DNA of 64,000 nucleotides from Exiguobacterium indicum HHS 31 (lineage in GTDB: Bacteria > Bacillota > Bacilli > Exiguobacteriales > Exiguobacteriaceae), in assembly GCF_001939065.1 (NCBI RefSeq), contig NZ_MPSZ01000001.1, positions 992,001 to 1,056,000 of the forward strand, read 5' to 3'. Below the pieces are notes generated by a model, which saw only the letters and a list, made by a program, of their open reading frames with translations, made no database searches and had not been told where the DNA came from. A program made the position numbers and the translations under genes. This document shows positions 1 through 7,775 of this stretch, piece by piece. The first letter of the stretch is position 1. Each line of letters starts with the position of its first letter.

Positions 1-70
1 CTAGCGCATGCGCAAGCACGGCATTCGTTTGAAACAACGTTCCATCCATGTCAAAAATGTAGTGTGTCAT
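1..70 (-). CDS. HAD-family hydrolase, N-terminal fragment
   Basis: Only the first 23 codons lie in the window; the gene runs off the left edge. The translation begins MTHYIFDMDGTLFQTNAVLA. DMDGT is the HAD motif I, with the nucleophile Asp and the acid/base Asp, so a phosphatase or phosphoglycolate-phosphatase-like enzyme is expected. Its ATG overlaps the TGA of the upstream P-loop kinase gene in an ATGA arrangement, so the two are probably translationally coupled. Substrate unknown. Confidence 0.8.
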   Translation of the reverse strand, partial: MTHYIFDMDGTLFQTNAVLAHAL

Positions 71-561
71 TCGCTCTCCCCTTTTTGCTGTTGTTTTATT
101 TTCTGAATCATGGCTTCTATCGATGTATCCTCAGCAATCAGACGATCCGTCGGGCGGTGATCCCGATCAATCCACCAGCGTTTCATATCCGTCTCAGAAA
201 ACTCCGTCGGCTGGCGCATCGCATGGCGACGAATGGTTTCTTCGAAGGAGACGTCAAAATAATACGCCGCGTACCGTGACGTAAAGCGACGTTCCAACCG
301 GTCAATCATCTCACCGTACCAGTCCTGTGCAAGAATGCCTTCCAGCAGAATCGTCGCGTGGCGTCCGTCAGCAAGTCCGACCAACTCCTCGATCCAGCGA
401 ATCGCCGGATTTCCTGGTCCATCTTTTACGTTCAACATCTCTCTGCGGATAACATCTTGTGAAAACAAGATGCTATCCGGTAAAACCGATCGTAACCCTT
501 TGGCAAGCGTCGTTTTTCCACTACCAGAATTCCCGCGAATGACGATCAAGCGCGACTTCAT
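67..561 (-). CDS. P-loop AAA/zeta-like small-molecule kinase
   Basis: The 164-aa protein has a Walker A motif, GNSGSGKTT, at residues 10-18. This is typical of cytosolic P-loop kinases that resemble nucleotide, chloramphenicol or zeta-toxin kinases. A DxxR-type segment follows at SQDVIRRE, and there is an Arg-rich lid region around residues 108-135. The substrate cannot be read from the sequence. The gene overlaps the metallo-hydrolase upstream by 4 bp and the HAD phosphatase gene downstream by 4 bp. A kinase, a phosphatase and a hydrolase are therefore made from one coupled message, which suggests a shared small-molecule pathway (inference). No partner toxin or antitoxin is seen. Confidence 0.8.
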   Translation of the reverse strand: MKSRLIVIRGNSGSGKTTLAKGLRSVLPDSILFSQDVIRREMLNVKDGPGNPAIRWIEELVGLADGRHATILLEGILAQDWYGEMIDRLERRFTSRYAAYYFDVSFEETIRRHAMRQPTEFSETDMKRWWIDRDHRPTDRLIAEDTSIEAMIQKIKQQQKGESE

Positions 562-1370
562 GTCGTGAACCAGTCCCCGTTCAAGGCAGCAATGTACCGC
601 TCTGCAGAGCGCGCTACTGCTTCAGACGCACCGGTTTCGATTTTCCGATGAAAGGCGTCATATAATTTTTCAAATTGCAGCGGACGTAACGTTTCTGCCA
701 TTCGCGCGACCGTCTTTGCCGGAAGCGGAATCACATTCGGATAGCTGTACATGAAACTGACCCATGCCCGATCGGCAACGATCCGAATGATGTCCCCTGT
801 CAACAATAGACCCGCTGATGCGTCTTTTCGTTCACAGATGACTGCTCCTTTGAAGTGACCACCGACGCGATGTAACATCACATCTTCTGCCAATTCCAAG
901 CGTTCACCACTCCAGAAGACGATGCGTTCGCTTGGTCGCGTAACGAACGATGCATCATCTTCATGAATATAGATCGGCACGTCAAAAGTCTCCGCCCATT
1001 CGACTTGTGTCGCGTAATAATGCGGATGTGATAAAGCAATCGCCTGAATTCCGCCTAATTTTTCAAGTTGCTCTTTCGTTGTTGAATCAAGATATGTAAT
1101 GCAGTCCCATAACAGGTTGAACGATTTTCCTTGGACAAGATATGCCGTCTGACCGATACCGAACGCCGGTGTCGTCTGAATCGCATAGACGCCTGCTCCG
1201 TCGTCACTAATGACGTTTTGATACGTTCCTGACGTTTGCATGGCAGCGAGCGTCGTCCACGTTTGACCAGTTGGATTGACATACTGTCGTTCCTCTAAGC
1301 AAATCGGACACGTTTCGCGCTCTGGATTGATTTGTTCGACGCCACACGTCGTACAGATGATGGTTTCCAT
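558..1370 (-). CDS. MBL-fold metallo-hydrolase with N-terminal zinc ribbon
   Basis: The 270-aa protein starts with a CTTC and CPIC pair (residues 6-9 and 21-24), which looks like a small zinc ribbon. A metallo-beta-lactamase-like domain follows. The usual HxHxDH motif is degenerate: His-Pro-His is present near residue 115, but the Asp-His pair is replaced by Tyr-Ala-Thr. Later ligands seem retained: a His in GGHFKG, an Asp in LLTGDI and a His in DAFHRK. It may bind one metal or have altered chemistry. It is the first gene of the coupled set with the P-loop kinase and HAD genes. Substrate unknown. Confidence 0.75.
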   Translation of the reverse strand: METIICTTCGVEQINPERETCPICLEERQYVNPTGQTWTTLAAMQTSGTYQNVISDDGAGVYAIQTTPAFGIGQTAYLVQGKSFNLLWDCITYLDSTTKEQLEKLGGIQAIALSHPHYYATQVEWAETFDVPIYIHEDDASFVTRPSERIVFWSGERLELAEDVMLHRVGGHFKGAVICERKDASAGLLLTGDIIRIVADRAWVSFMYSYPNVIPLPAKTVARMAETLRPLQFEKLYDAFHRKIETGASEAVARSAERYIAALNGDWFTT

Positions 1371-1497
1371 CTCATCATTCCTTTCCCATTCGTAAATGAT
1401 TTTCCTGATATATCATACCATATTCCATTTATAGGGATTGAAGGAATTAAGAGGCGTTTACCGAAAGAAACATGTATGAAAAAAGGAGGAGATGCTC

Positions 1498-1881
1498 ATG
1501 TCAATTTCGACCCACCTTATTGCGCCCCGCTTGAATGCTGTCTTTTTGCATGTTCAGGATGTGAAACGTGCCGCCGCTTGGTATCACCAGTTACTGCAGT
1601 TGCCGTTGGATGTGTCGCGTGTCTCGTCACCTGTTTACAATCTCCCACTCGAAGGTCCAACGAGTTTGACGCTCGATGATCATTCGAATGACGCAACGTA
1701 CCAACATCACCCTTCACCACATGCTTTATTTAATTTTTATACAACAGATATTGATGCATCTTATCAGTTTGTGTTGTCGTTACAGGCTCCCATCATCCGT
1801 GACATCGAGCGTTTCGATGATTTTGCTTACTTTACGTTTGCAGATCCCGACGGCAACGTCTTGATGCTCTGTACAGGGTAA
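1498..1881 (+). CDS. VOC/glyoxalase-fold protein
   Basis: The 127-aa single-domain protein has the vicinal-oxygen-chelate pattern: LNAVFLHVQDVKRAAAWY at the start of the first beta-alpha-beta module and FADPDGNVLMLC at the end of the second. These are typical of glyoxalase/bleomycin-resistance-like dioxygenase-fold proteins. I placed the start at the second ATG because AAAGGAGG at about 1482-1489 is correctly spaced for it and too close to the ATG at 1492. Family members include lyases, dioxygenases and binding proteins, and nothing here fixes the substrate. Confidence 0.8.
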   Translation: MSISTHLIAPRLNAVFLHVQDVKRAAAWYHQLLQLPLDVSRVSSPVYNLPLEGPTSLTLDDHSNDATYQHHPSPHALFNFYTTDIDASYQFVLSLQAPIIRDIERFDDFAYFTFADPDGNVLMLCTG

Positions 1882-1887
1882 GACAAA

Positions 1888-1921
1888 AGCAGGGCGAACC
1901 ACTGATGTGGCTCGCCCTGCT
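1888..1921. terminator. Bidirectional intrinsic terminator
   Basis: The inverted repeat AGCAGGGCGA / TCGCCCTGCT has T-rich flanks on both strands. It separates the VOC gene from the convergent hypothetical gene. Confidence 0.85.
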
Positions 1922-1925
1922 TTGT

Positions 1926-2354
1926 TTAATAAGACGTTCGATCATCATTTATGACGCTTTGAAAACGTTCTGTGAACCGATTGATCGCCTCTTCAGTATC
2001 AAGAATGCCAGAAAACCAGATCTTTTTGTCTTCCGAAAATATAAGATGTAATGAACCTTCTATTGTAGACTCCACTTTAAGTGTAGCAATCGTATCTGAC
2101 TTCAATAATGTCTTTTGTGATAGAGTGACCAGTTCATTCGTCAACGTTTCGCGTGTATCTTCTGACGTTTTTTCCTGAAGAAGATCAACTGTTTTATGAA
2201 GCAATACGGCTTTTGAGACACGCGATAAATTCAACTCACGAATTTCAAAAATGTAGGCATCCTCACATTCATGATGACGCTGGACGATAAATCGTGGAGA
2301 ATGCACTAAGTGTTGAATGAAGTGAACGAACATTTCGATGGTCATTTCGGACAT
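1926..2354 (-). CDS. Hypothetical protein, 142 aa
   Basis: This soluble, mixed alpha/beta protein has no signal peptide and no membrane segment. I do not recognise a family. The second half has an alternating hydrophobic pattern (TLKVESTIEGSLHLIFSE, then WFSGILDTEE), suggesting a small beta-sheet with flanking helices. It is monocistronic, with a shared terminator downstream and about 330 bases of apparently non-coding DNA upstream. The ATG follows a purine-rich AGGGAGGG site, so it is probably expressed. Confidence 0.65.
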   Translation of the reverse strand: MSEMTIEMFVHFIQHLVHSPRFIVQRHHECEDAYIFEIRELNLSRVSKAVLLHKTVDLLQEKTSEDTRETLTNELVTLSQKTLLKSDTIATLKVESTIEGSLHLIFSEDKKIWFSGILDTEEAINRFTERFQSVINDDRTSY

Positions 2355-2645
2355 ACCGAAACCCTCCCTTTTACGTGGATCAATGGACGAATGCCTTTAA
2401 TCCTTTATCTGAATGGACAGTAAGAGTCCTGTATGAAATCAAGCAGGTAAATTGGAAATATCCCCTCCTTCCTGTAAAGTTATACCACAAAAACAAGTAC
2501 AAAGTGTACATGTTTTTGTTTCAAAATTAAGATTCGAATAGCGTCCGAATCTTGTTTATAGTAACATAAAAGATACTAGTTTTAATCATAATTAACATGA
2601 TGATCTGATAAAAATCTGAATGACTGGAATATGTACACGGATAAA
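2355..2645. other. AT-rich intergenic region with two hairpins
   Basis: No convincing reading frame is present. Two inverted repeats stand out. One is at 2487-2519 (ACAAAAACA with TGTTTTTGT, plus GTAC/GTAC nearer the loop); the other is at 2529-2553 (AAGATTCG with CGAATCTT). They may be weak terminators, a small-RNA end or an operator cluster for the 1926-2354 gene. The sequence does not decide. Confidence 0.4.
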
Positions 2646-2680
2646 GAGTCAGAGATCATCTACCCCTCTCTGACTCTTTC
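2643..2680 (-). terminator. Terminator of the Rrf2-family gene
   Basis: A twelve-base stem, AAAGAGTCAGAG / CTCTGACTCTTT, lies immediately downstream of the regulator stop codon. The U-tract is short, so efficiency may be modest. Confidence 0.7.
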
Positions 2681-2681
2681 T

Positions 2682-3083
2682 TCAGTCGTTCATCGTCGGC
2701 GCGATTAAATCTTGTAACGTGTATGCCTGCAACGCGTCCGTAAAGGACATGAATGCTTGATCGAACGCTTGACGTGTGTTTTGCAAACTACCATTTTTAT
2801 TGGGAACGGTCACATTTTCAAGATAGGATACTTCTTCAAATAAATGAACGATTTCTCCTAACGTAATCGTCTCTGGCGATTTCGCTAATTTGAATCCACC
2901 ATTACGACCTTGTACGGAAATGATGAGACCAAACTTGCTCAATGAATGGACAATCTTCATCAAATGATTTTTAGAAATATCATAATGGGTTGCCACTTCT
3001 TGAATTTGTACGAGCCGATTCGGATGCGACGCTGCGAAAATAAGCACACGAATGGCATAGTCCGTAGAGCGAGTCATCTTCAT
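2682..3083 (-). CDS. Rrf2-family transcriptional regulator lacking cluster cysteines
   Basis: About 133 aa. The N-terminal winged helix is typical of Rrf2/NsrR proteins (MTRSTDYAIRVLIFAA, then a recognition helix near ISKNHLMKIVHSL). NsrR and IscR hold an iron-sulfur cluster with three cysteines in the loop after the dimer helix. Here that region reads SYLENVTVPNKNGSLQNTRQ and the whole protein contains no Cys. It must therefore sense something else, or act without a cofactor. I put the start at the second in-frame Met because AAGGTG is well spaced for it. The gene is divergent from the histidine-kinase operon, which is a candidate target (inference). Confidence 0.85.
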   Translation of the reverse strand: MKMTRSTDYAIRVLIFAASHPNRLVQIQEVATHYDISKNHLMKIVHSLSKFGLIISVQGRNGGFKLAKSPETITLGEIVHLFEEVSYLENVTVPNKNGSLQNTRQAFDQAFMSFTDALQAYTLQDLIAPTMND

Positions 3084-3374
3084 CCATTTCACCTTCTTTT
3101 TCTTTCCTTTATATAAACATAGTACAGAAGCTTACTCATTTTCACAATCAATAGTATGGCTTGAAGTGTCATTTCGAGTGATTTTGCACATATGTATATC
3201 GTTTATCTTAAAGGAAATGAAGTGTCAAAATCTAGGGATTTTTTCGGAAAGAGGCAAAATGATATTTTAATCGATGAAGCAATTCAAGCAGAATGTTTAA
3301 TGTCTATGATAAGATTTCTTTAAACATGTATTTTTATCGTTTGTTTATATATCTTTTTAGAAAGAGGTCTAGTC

Positions 3375-5690
3375 ATGAAGTGGCTTTCATCAAGTATGTT
3401 TCATCGATTTTATATCCTATTGTTTTCGAATTTCTTGATTTTTGCAAGCATCGGCGTCTTAACATTTTACTTTGCTCAAAAAGAGCTGGAGCAACACCGA
3501 ACTTCATCACAGAAGATCACATCACAAAAAACGCAAGCTCGCACACTATGGAATGAAGCACAACAAGTCAATCTTCAAGTCCAACAAATCGACTTTAATG
3601 ATCAAACCGATCTTAAGCAGGTCAATCAGCGGTTGGAACGCTTACAACAACACGTTCAATCATTTAGTCAACGTTATTCAGATCCAGCGGATGAACGCTT
3701 TACACATCAACTCGTTCAATTTGCAAGATTGTTAGAACTGGAACTGACGTTACAAGTACTCACGGATAATCAAAAGCTGGTTCAACAATCTGACTCCGCT
3801 ATCAATGACTATTTTCGATTGATTCATAATGAAGAGCGAAAAGCACAACAATCACTACAACAAAGAACCGTTGAAGTTTTACGCTACGCCTTTGGTGTGA
3901 TGATCATTGCTTTTTGCCTTCTCAGTTACTTGATTTTAAGATTTGTGCGGTCTTTTCGAACGGACTTACTTGACCTCGTCGATCAAACGAAACACCCTGA
4001 CCGATTGGAGCAGAACGATTTTCAGAACCGTCACGACGAGATTGGTACACTTGGGCGATCGATGCAACAAATGACGACGTTGCTCGCCTTTGAGCACCAG
4101 CAAACGCAAGCTGTCAATTCACAACTCCAAGAGTCTTTCTATCAACAAAAAATAATTGAGCGACAACTTCAATTTCAAAACCAGTTAGCTACTCAAATTT
4201 TACGTCATCAATCAATGTCAGGTCTTCACACGTGGCTACAGGCAATCGGTAGTCATTTTCGGGCGACGCATATCTTTTTTTCACCACAGTCGGAAAGTTT
4301 TGAAGCTGTCCATATCGCACTATCAGACGAACCGACTTATGACCAAGAACGGCTAGAGTTAGAAGCCAAGACCGAGCTAGATACATCAATCCATCTAATT
4401 GAGGAAGAACAATTGACGTTGTGTGCTCTCCCATTACACAGTCCGTCAAAATTCATTGGTACATTGACTTTACAATTTCATCATCGTTTCACCGAGACTA
4501 TCGCACTTCAGAAAACGACACATTTATTGAATATCGGGTTGATGCGGTTGCTTGATGACATCCGTATAAAAGATCACCATCAATTAATTCAACGCATTTT
4601 AAATGGTCTTCGAGAAGCTATATTGTTCGTCGATGTGACGAACACAAATATTTTTACGAATCATATGTTCCATCAATTGTTCCCGAACTGGTCACCATCT
4701 GAAAAACAATCTGAAAACTTAGCATTCGTTATCGAAGCCTTCGAACCGTTGATTCTCGAAACAGATGCGTTGTATGCATATGTCGAACAAATCAAAGCAG
4801 GCTTCGAGCATGCAACAGTCGTTCCTGCTCAGGATTTCTCAATGCCAGACGATCGTCACGTACGACTTTACACAGAATTTTTGCCAGATCGTCAAGGTAT
4901 TTTATTTGTTTTTCGAGAACGTACTATTGAAGTCAATCATGCTAAAAAAGAGCAGAACTTCATTTCGGTTTTATCTCATGAGCTACGAACGCCGCTTGCC
5001 TCCATTGAAGGGTTTAGTGAACTGATGTTACACCGGACATTGTCTCCTTCAAAGCAGCGCAAATACTTAGAGACCGTGCGAAGTGAGACGCAGCGACTCA
5101 GCCAATTATTAACCGAATTCCTAGATTATCAGCGACTTAGTCATCAAAAAGAATCCTATCAGTTAGAAAGATTTTGCATCGAACATCTGCTCATTGAGTT
5201 AACCGAGTGGTTGAACGTTTCGACATCGACACATCATTTACAAATCCAAAGCGACGGTCCTTGTCTGATCACGGCTGACCAAGAAAAAATCCGGAGAGTC
5301 TTATTAAACATCTTGAATAATGCGATAAAATATTCTCCCGTTGATTCAAATATCCAAGTCTCGCTAGCGTGCTGTGAATCTGAAATCGTCATCACCATTA
5401 GCGATGACGGATATGGTATCCCAACTCAAGATCTTCCCTATCTGTTTGATCCCTATTATCGCGTCGAACAGGCAGACCACCTCCAAGTTCAAGGCACAGG
5501 TCTCGGTTTACCGATTTGTAAGGAGATCATTGAGGCGCATGGCGGACGTATCACCGTTCATTCAGAAATCGGAAAGGGATCCGACTTTTTTATCCGTTTA
5601 CCTCGTGATGAAGAGTGGAACACAACCAATAACATGTATGAGAACAGTATGAATAATCTACAACTAGGAAGTGAAGAACGTGGAAGCTGA
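3375..5690 (+). CDS. Membrane sensor histidine kinase (HAMP-GAF/PAS-like-HisKA-HATPase)
   Basis: 771 aa. A membrane helix at about 13-34 and a second at about 170-192 enclose a Gln-rich, helical extracytoplasmic sensor of about 135 residues. A HAMP-like linker follows, then a GAF-like region (about 270-395) and a PAS-like region (about 405-510). The HisKA box SHELRTPLAS carries the phospho-acceptor His at about residue 535. The ATPase has an N box (NILNNAIKYSP), G1 (DDGYGIP) and G2 (GTGLGLPI). No response regulator gene is adjacent. The resolved start has AAAGAGG upstream. The 3' end overlaps the next gene by 20 bp, so it heads a four-gene operon with a small unknown protein and two hydrolases. 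Confidence 0.9.
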   Translation: MKWLSSSMFHRFYILLFSNFLIFASIGVLTFYFAQKELEQHRTSSQKITSQKTQARTLWNEAQQVNLQVQQIDFNDQTDLKQVNQRLERLQQHVQSFSQRYSDPADERFTHQLVQFARLLELELTLQVLTDNQKLVQQSDSAINDYFRLIHNEERKAQQSLQQRTVEVLRYAFGVMIIAFCLLSYLILRFVRSFRTDLLDLVDQTKHPDRLEQNDFQNRHDEIGTLGRSMQQMTTLLAFEHQQTQAVNSQLQESFYQQKIIERQLQFQNQLATQILRHQSMSGLHTWLQAIGSHFRATHIFFSPQSESFEAVHIALSDEPTYDQERLELEAKTELDTSIHLIEEEQLTLCALPLHSPSKFIGTLTLQFHHRFTETIALQKTTHLLNIGLMRLLDDIRIKDHHQLIQRILNGLREAILFVDVTNTNIFTNHMFHQLFPNWSPSEKQSENLAFVIEAFEPLILETDALYAYVEQIKAGFEHATVVPAQDFSMPDDRHVRLYTEFLPDRQGILFVFRERTIEVNHAKKEQNFISVLSHELRTPLASIEGFSELMLHRTLSPSKQRKYLETVRSETQRLSQLLTEFLDYQRLSHQKESYQLERFCIEHLLIELTEWLNVSTSTHHLQIQSDGPCLITADQEKIRRVLLNILNNAIKYSPVDSNIQVSLACCESEIVITISDDGYGIPTQDLPYLFDPYYRVEQADHLQVQGTGLGLPICKEIIEAHGGRITVHSEIGKGSDFFIRLPRDEEWNTTNNMYENSMNNLQLGSEERGS

Positions 5691-5985
5691 TTTAAATCAA
5701 ATCGTTCGCTGTTTAAATCAAGATTTTAAACAGCAAAAAACTGTCTTCAGTGCAATGGCACTGAAAGAGACCAACCCCTGCATCGTCTTGATGGAAGATC
5801 ACCGCAAAAGACGGCTGTATGACGCTTTATATCAATATCCTGATTTCATCGCAGAGTTGGAATCCCTCATTTATCGTTGTTTAATTGATGTCCGGGGAGC
5901 CCGTGAATCAGCCTCCCCTTCTGAGATTTTTATCTCTAAAGCCCAGCTCTATTCGCCTTATCATTATTTAATCACTTTTTTATGA
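5671..5985 (+). CDS. Hypothetical 104-aa protein coupled to the histidine kinase
   Basis: The start is GTG at 5671, with GTG at 5680 possible; both follow AGGAAG-type purines inside the kinase 3' end. The protein is soluble and predicted mainly helical, with a hydrophobic stretch ESLIYRCLIDVRG near residues 65-77 and two Cys. I do not recognise a family. Its 20-bp overlap with the kinase and 12-bp gap to the isochorismatase gene make it part of the same transcript. It might be a kinase partner, but that is only positional inference. Confidence 0.65.
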   Translation: MKNVEADLNQIVRCLNQDFKQQKTVFSAMALKETNPCIVLMEDHRKRRLYDALYQYPDFIAELESLIYRCLIDVRGARESASPSEIFISKAQLYSPYHYLITFL

Positions 5986-5997
5986 GAGGAGTCCGCC

Positions 5998-6549
5998 ATG
6001 ACTGTTCAAGAAAATACAGCATTGTTGATTATTGATGTTATCAATAAGATGGATTTTGAAGGAGCCGAGCAGTTATTGCAACAAACGCTCCCTGTCCTTG
6101 AACCACTCTCAAAATTAAAACAACATTGTAAACGTCAAAACATCCCGGTGATTTACGTCAATGACAATTTTGGTCTGTGGCAGGAAAATGTTAATCAGAT
6201 CATTGATGAGTGTCGCGGTGGTCTTGGCGATGTCCTCATTGAAACAATGCACCCAGAAGAGAACGATTACTTTATCATCAAGCCAAAACATTCAGGTTTT
6301 TTCGGGACCCAACTTGATATTTTATTGAAGCATTTGGATGTCTCACGTCTTATCATCACTGGTTTAACAACGGATATGTGTATCTTATTTACAGCTAATG
6401 ATGCCTACATGCGAGAATATGCCATTCACGTCCCTGAAGACTGTACGGCAGCAGAAACTGCCGTTGCTAAAGATCATGCTCTAGAAATTCTCAGTTCGAC
6501 ATTATCTCTTGACTGCTCCTCAAGTTCACGCCTATTGAAGGAGGATTAA
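5998..6549 (+). CDS. Isochorismatase-fold cysteine hydrolase
   Basis: The 183-aa cytosolic protein has the catalytic triad of the isochorismatase/nicotinamidase superfamily in place: Asp13 in LLIIDVINKM, Lys97 in KPKHSGFFGT and nucleophile Cys128 in TGLTTDMCIL, with the conserved cis-peptide region GLTT before it. Length is normal for the family. Members cleave isochorismate, nicotinamide, ureidoacrylate or other amides, and specificity cannot be deduced. A strong AGAGGAG site precedes the ATG. It lies 2 bp upstream of the M14-like peptidase gene, so both hydrolases are co-expressed with the sensor kinase. Confidence 0.88.
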   Translation: MTVQENTALLIIDVINKMDFEGAEQLLQQTLPVLEPLSKLKQHCKRQNIPVIYVNDNFGLWQENVNQIIDECRGGLGDVLIETMHPEENDYFIIKPKHSGFFGTQLDILLKHLDVSRLIITGLTTDMCILFTANDAYMREYAIHVPEDCTAAETAVAKDHALEILSSTLSLDCSSSSRLLKED

Positions 6550-6551
6550 TC

Positions 6552-7691
6552 ATGCTTCATTATTTTTCTGGTACGTATGAAACAGCACGCCAACGTTTCA
6601 ATGAAACTGCACAGCACATTCTTTCACGGCATTATCCGAAACTAACTCATGATTCACTTGAACAAGAAGCATCACTTTATTCCGACTGGTGGCACGGACA
6701 GTCCGGTAATAATTCGACATTATTCATTCTATCGAGTGGACTGCACGGAATCGAAGGATATGCAGGCAGTGCCATGCAGCTTCAGTTTTTAAGTGACCAT
6801 ATGAAACAGCTGAACACGGGAGAAGTCGATGTTTTGCTGATCCATGGTATCAATGCTTACGGAATGAAATATCATCGCAAAGAAACCCATCATAACCTCA
6901 ATTTAAATCGAAATGCGATTCACGATTTTTCAAAGGCTGATTTACGTAATCCAGGTTTTGATGACTTACAGTCTTTGTTCATAAAACGGTCAGGATCAGG
7001 GCGTCGTCTGGATTATATACCGTTTACGTTACAGGTCTTATACAACTTGATTCGTCTAGGTCCACATGCTTTTTTAAAAGCTGCGACACTAGGACAATTC
7101 AAACATCCGACCGGATTCTATTATGGCGGACGTACGCAAGACGCTTACTTCTCTGACGTATTAAGTCGTCTCGTCGATACCCTATCTGCTTACCGACACG
7201 TCGTGATGCTCGACTGTCATACTGGTTATGGACCAGCGGGGCAAGTCCAACTCGTCATGTCATCGGAAGATCCGAGACACGCAAAAGAAGTAGAAAAATA
7301 TACAAATTACCCGTTTGTCGATCAACCACGAGATCAACAGTTTTATGCAATCGAAGGAGAATGGTTAAACTATCTGTATAAAGAAACAAAAAAGCGACAC
7401 ATCGGTTTTTTAGGTTTAACCGTAGAGTGTGGGACGCTTGGAAAGCATCCTTTTGCCCTACTCCGAACGTTAAAAGCAACAATTGATGAAAATCGTCTCT
7501 TTTTCAATCAAGCAGTTGCTCCTCGACGGATTAGAGAGCGGTTCGATGCACTTTACATCCCTAAAAATAAACAGTGGCGACGATTCATCTTGAACGAGAC
7601 GTCCTTCATTTTCAATAACATCACCGAGTGGGTCAATGAACCTATAAATCATACTTTGATCAAACGATCACTTCAGCGTAACGAAAAATAA
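6552..7691 (+). CDS. DUF2817/M14-like zinc carboxypeptidase-deacylase
   Basis: 379 aa, no signal peptide. It shows the DUF2817 pattern, a branch of M14 zinc carboxypeptidases and aspartoacylase-like enzymes. The zinc ligands are His and Glu in SSGLHGIEGYAG and a later His in MLDCHTGYGP. The catalytic Glu is likely the one in LTVECGTLG. The conserved HGINAYGMKYHRKET segment is also present. Reaction expected: removal of a C-terminal residue or an acyl group from a small substrate. It is the last gene of the kinase operon, with GGAGG directly before the ATG. No strong terminator follows, but the next gene has its own promoter. Confidence 0.85.
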   Translation: MLHYFSGTYETARQRFNETAQHILSRHYPKLTHDSLEQEASLYSDWWHGQSGNNSTLFILSSGLHGIEGYAGSAMQLQFLSDHMKQLNTGEVDVLLIHGINAYGMKYHRKETHHNLNLNRNAIHDFSKADLRNPGFDDLQSLFIKRSGSGRRLDYIPFTLQVLYNLIRLGPHAFLKAATLGQFKHPTGFYYGGRTQDAYFSDVLSRLVDTLSAYRHVVMLDCHTGYGPAGQVQLVMSSEDPRHAKEVEKYTNYPFVDQPRDQQFYAIEGEWLNYLYKETKKRHIGFLGLTVECGTLGKHPFALLRTLKATIDENRLFFNQAVAPRRIRERFDALYIPKNKQWRRFILNETSFIFNNITEWVNEPINHTLIKRSLQRNEK

Positions 7692-7702
7692 GATGAAAAC
7701 AG

Positions 7703-7727
7703 GTTTGAAAGAAACTGAATAAGGTAT
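7703..7727 (+). promoter_or_regulatory. SigB-like promoter of the manganese catalase operon
   Basis: GTTTGA at 7703-7708 and AGGTAT at 7722-7727 are separated by 13 bp. This is one mismatch per box from the Bacillales general-stress consensus GTTTAA / GGGTAT. A SigA reading (TTGAAA, TATAAC, 16 bp) overlaps it, so both holoenzymes are possible. Confidence 0.55.
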
Positions 7728-7775
7728 ATAACATGTGTAACTCGCATATGTTTAAAACTTAAAGGGGGTTCTTTC

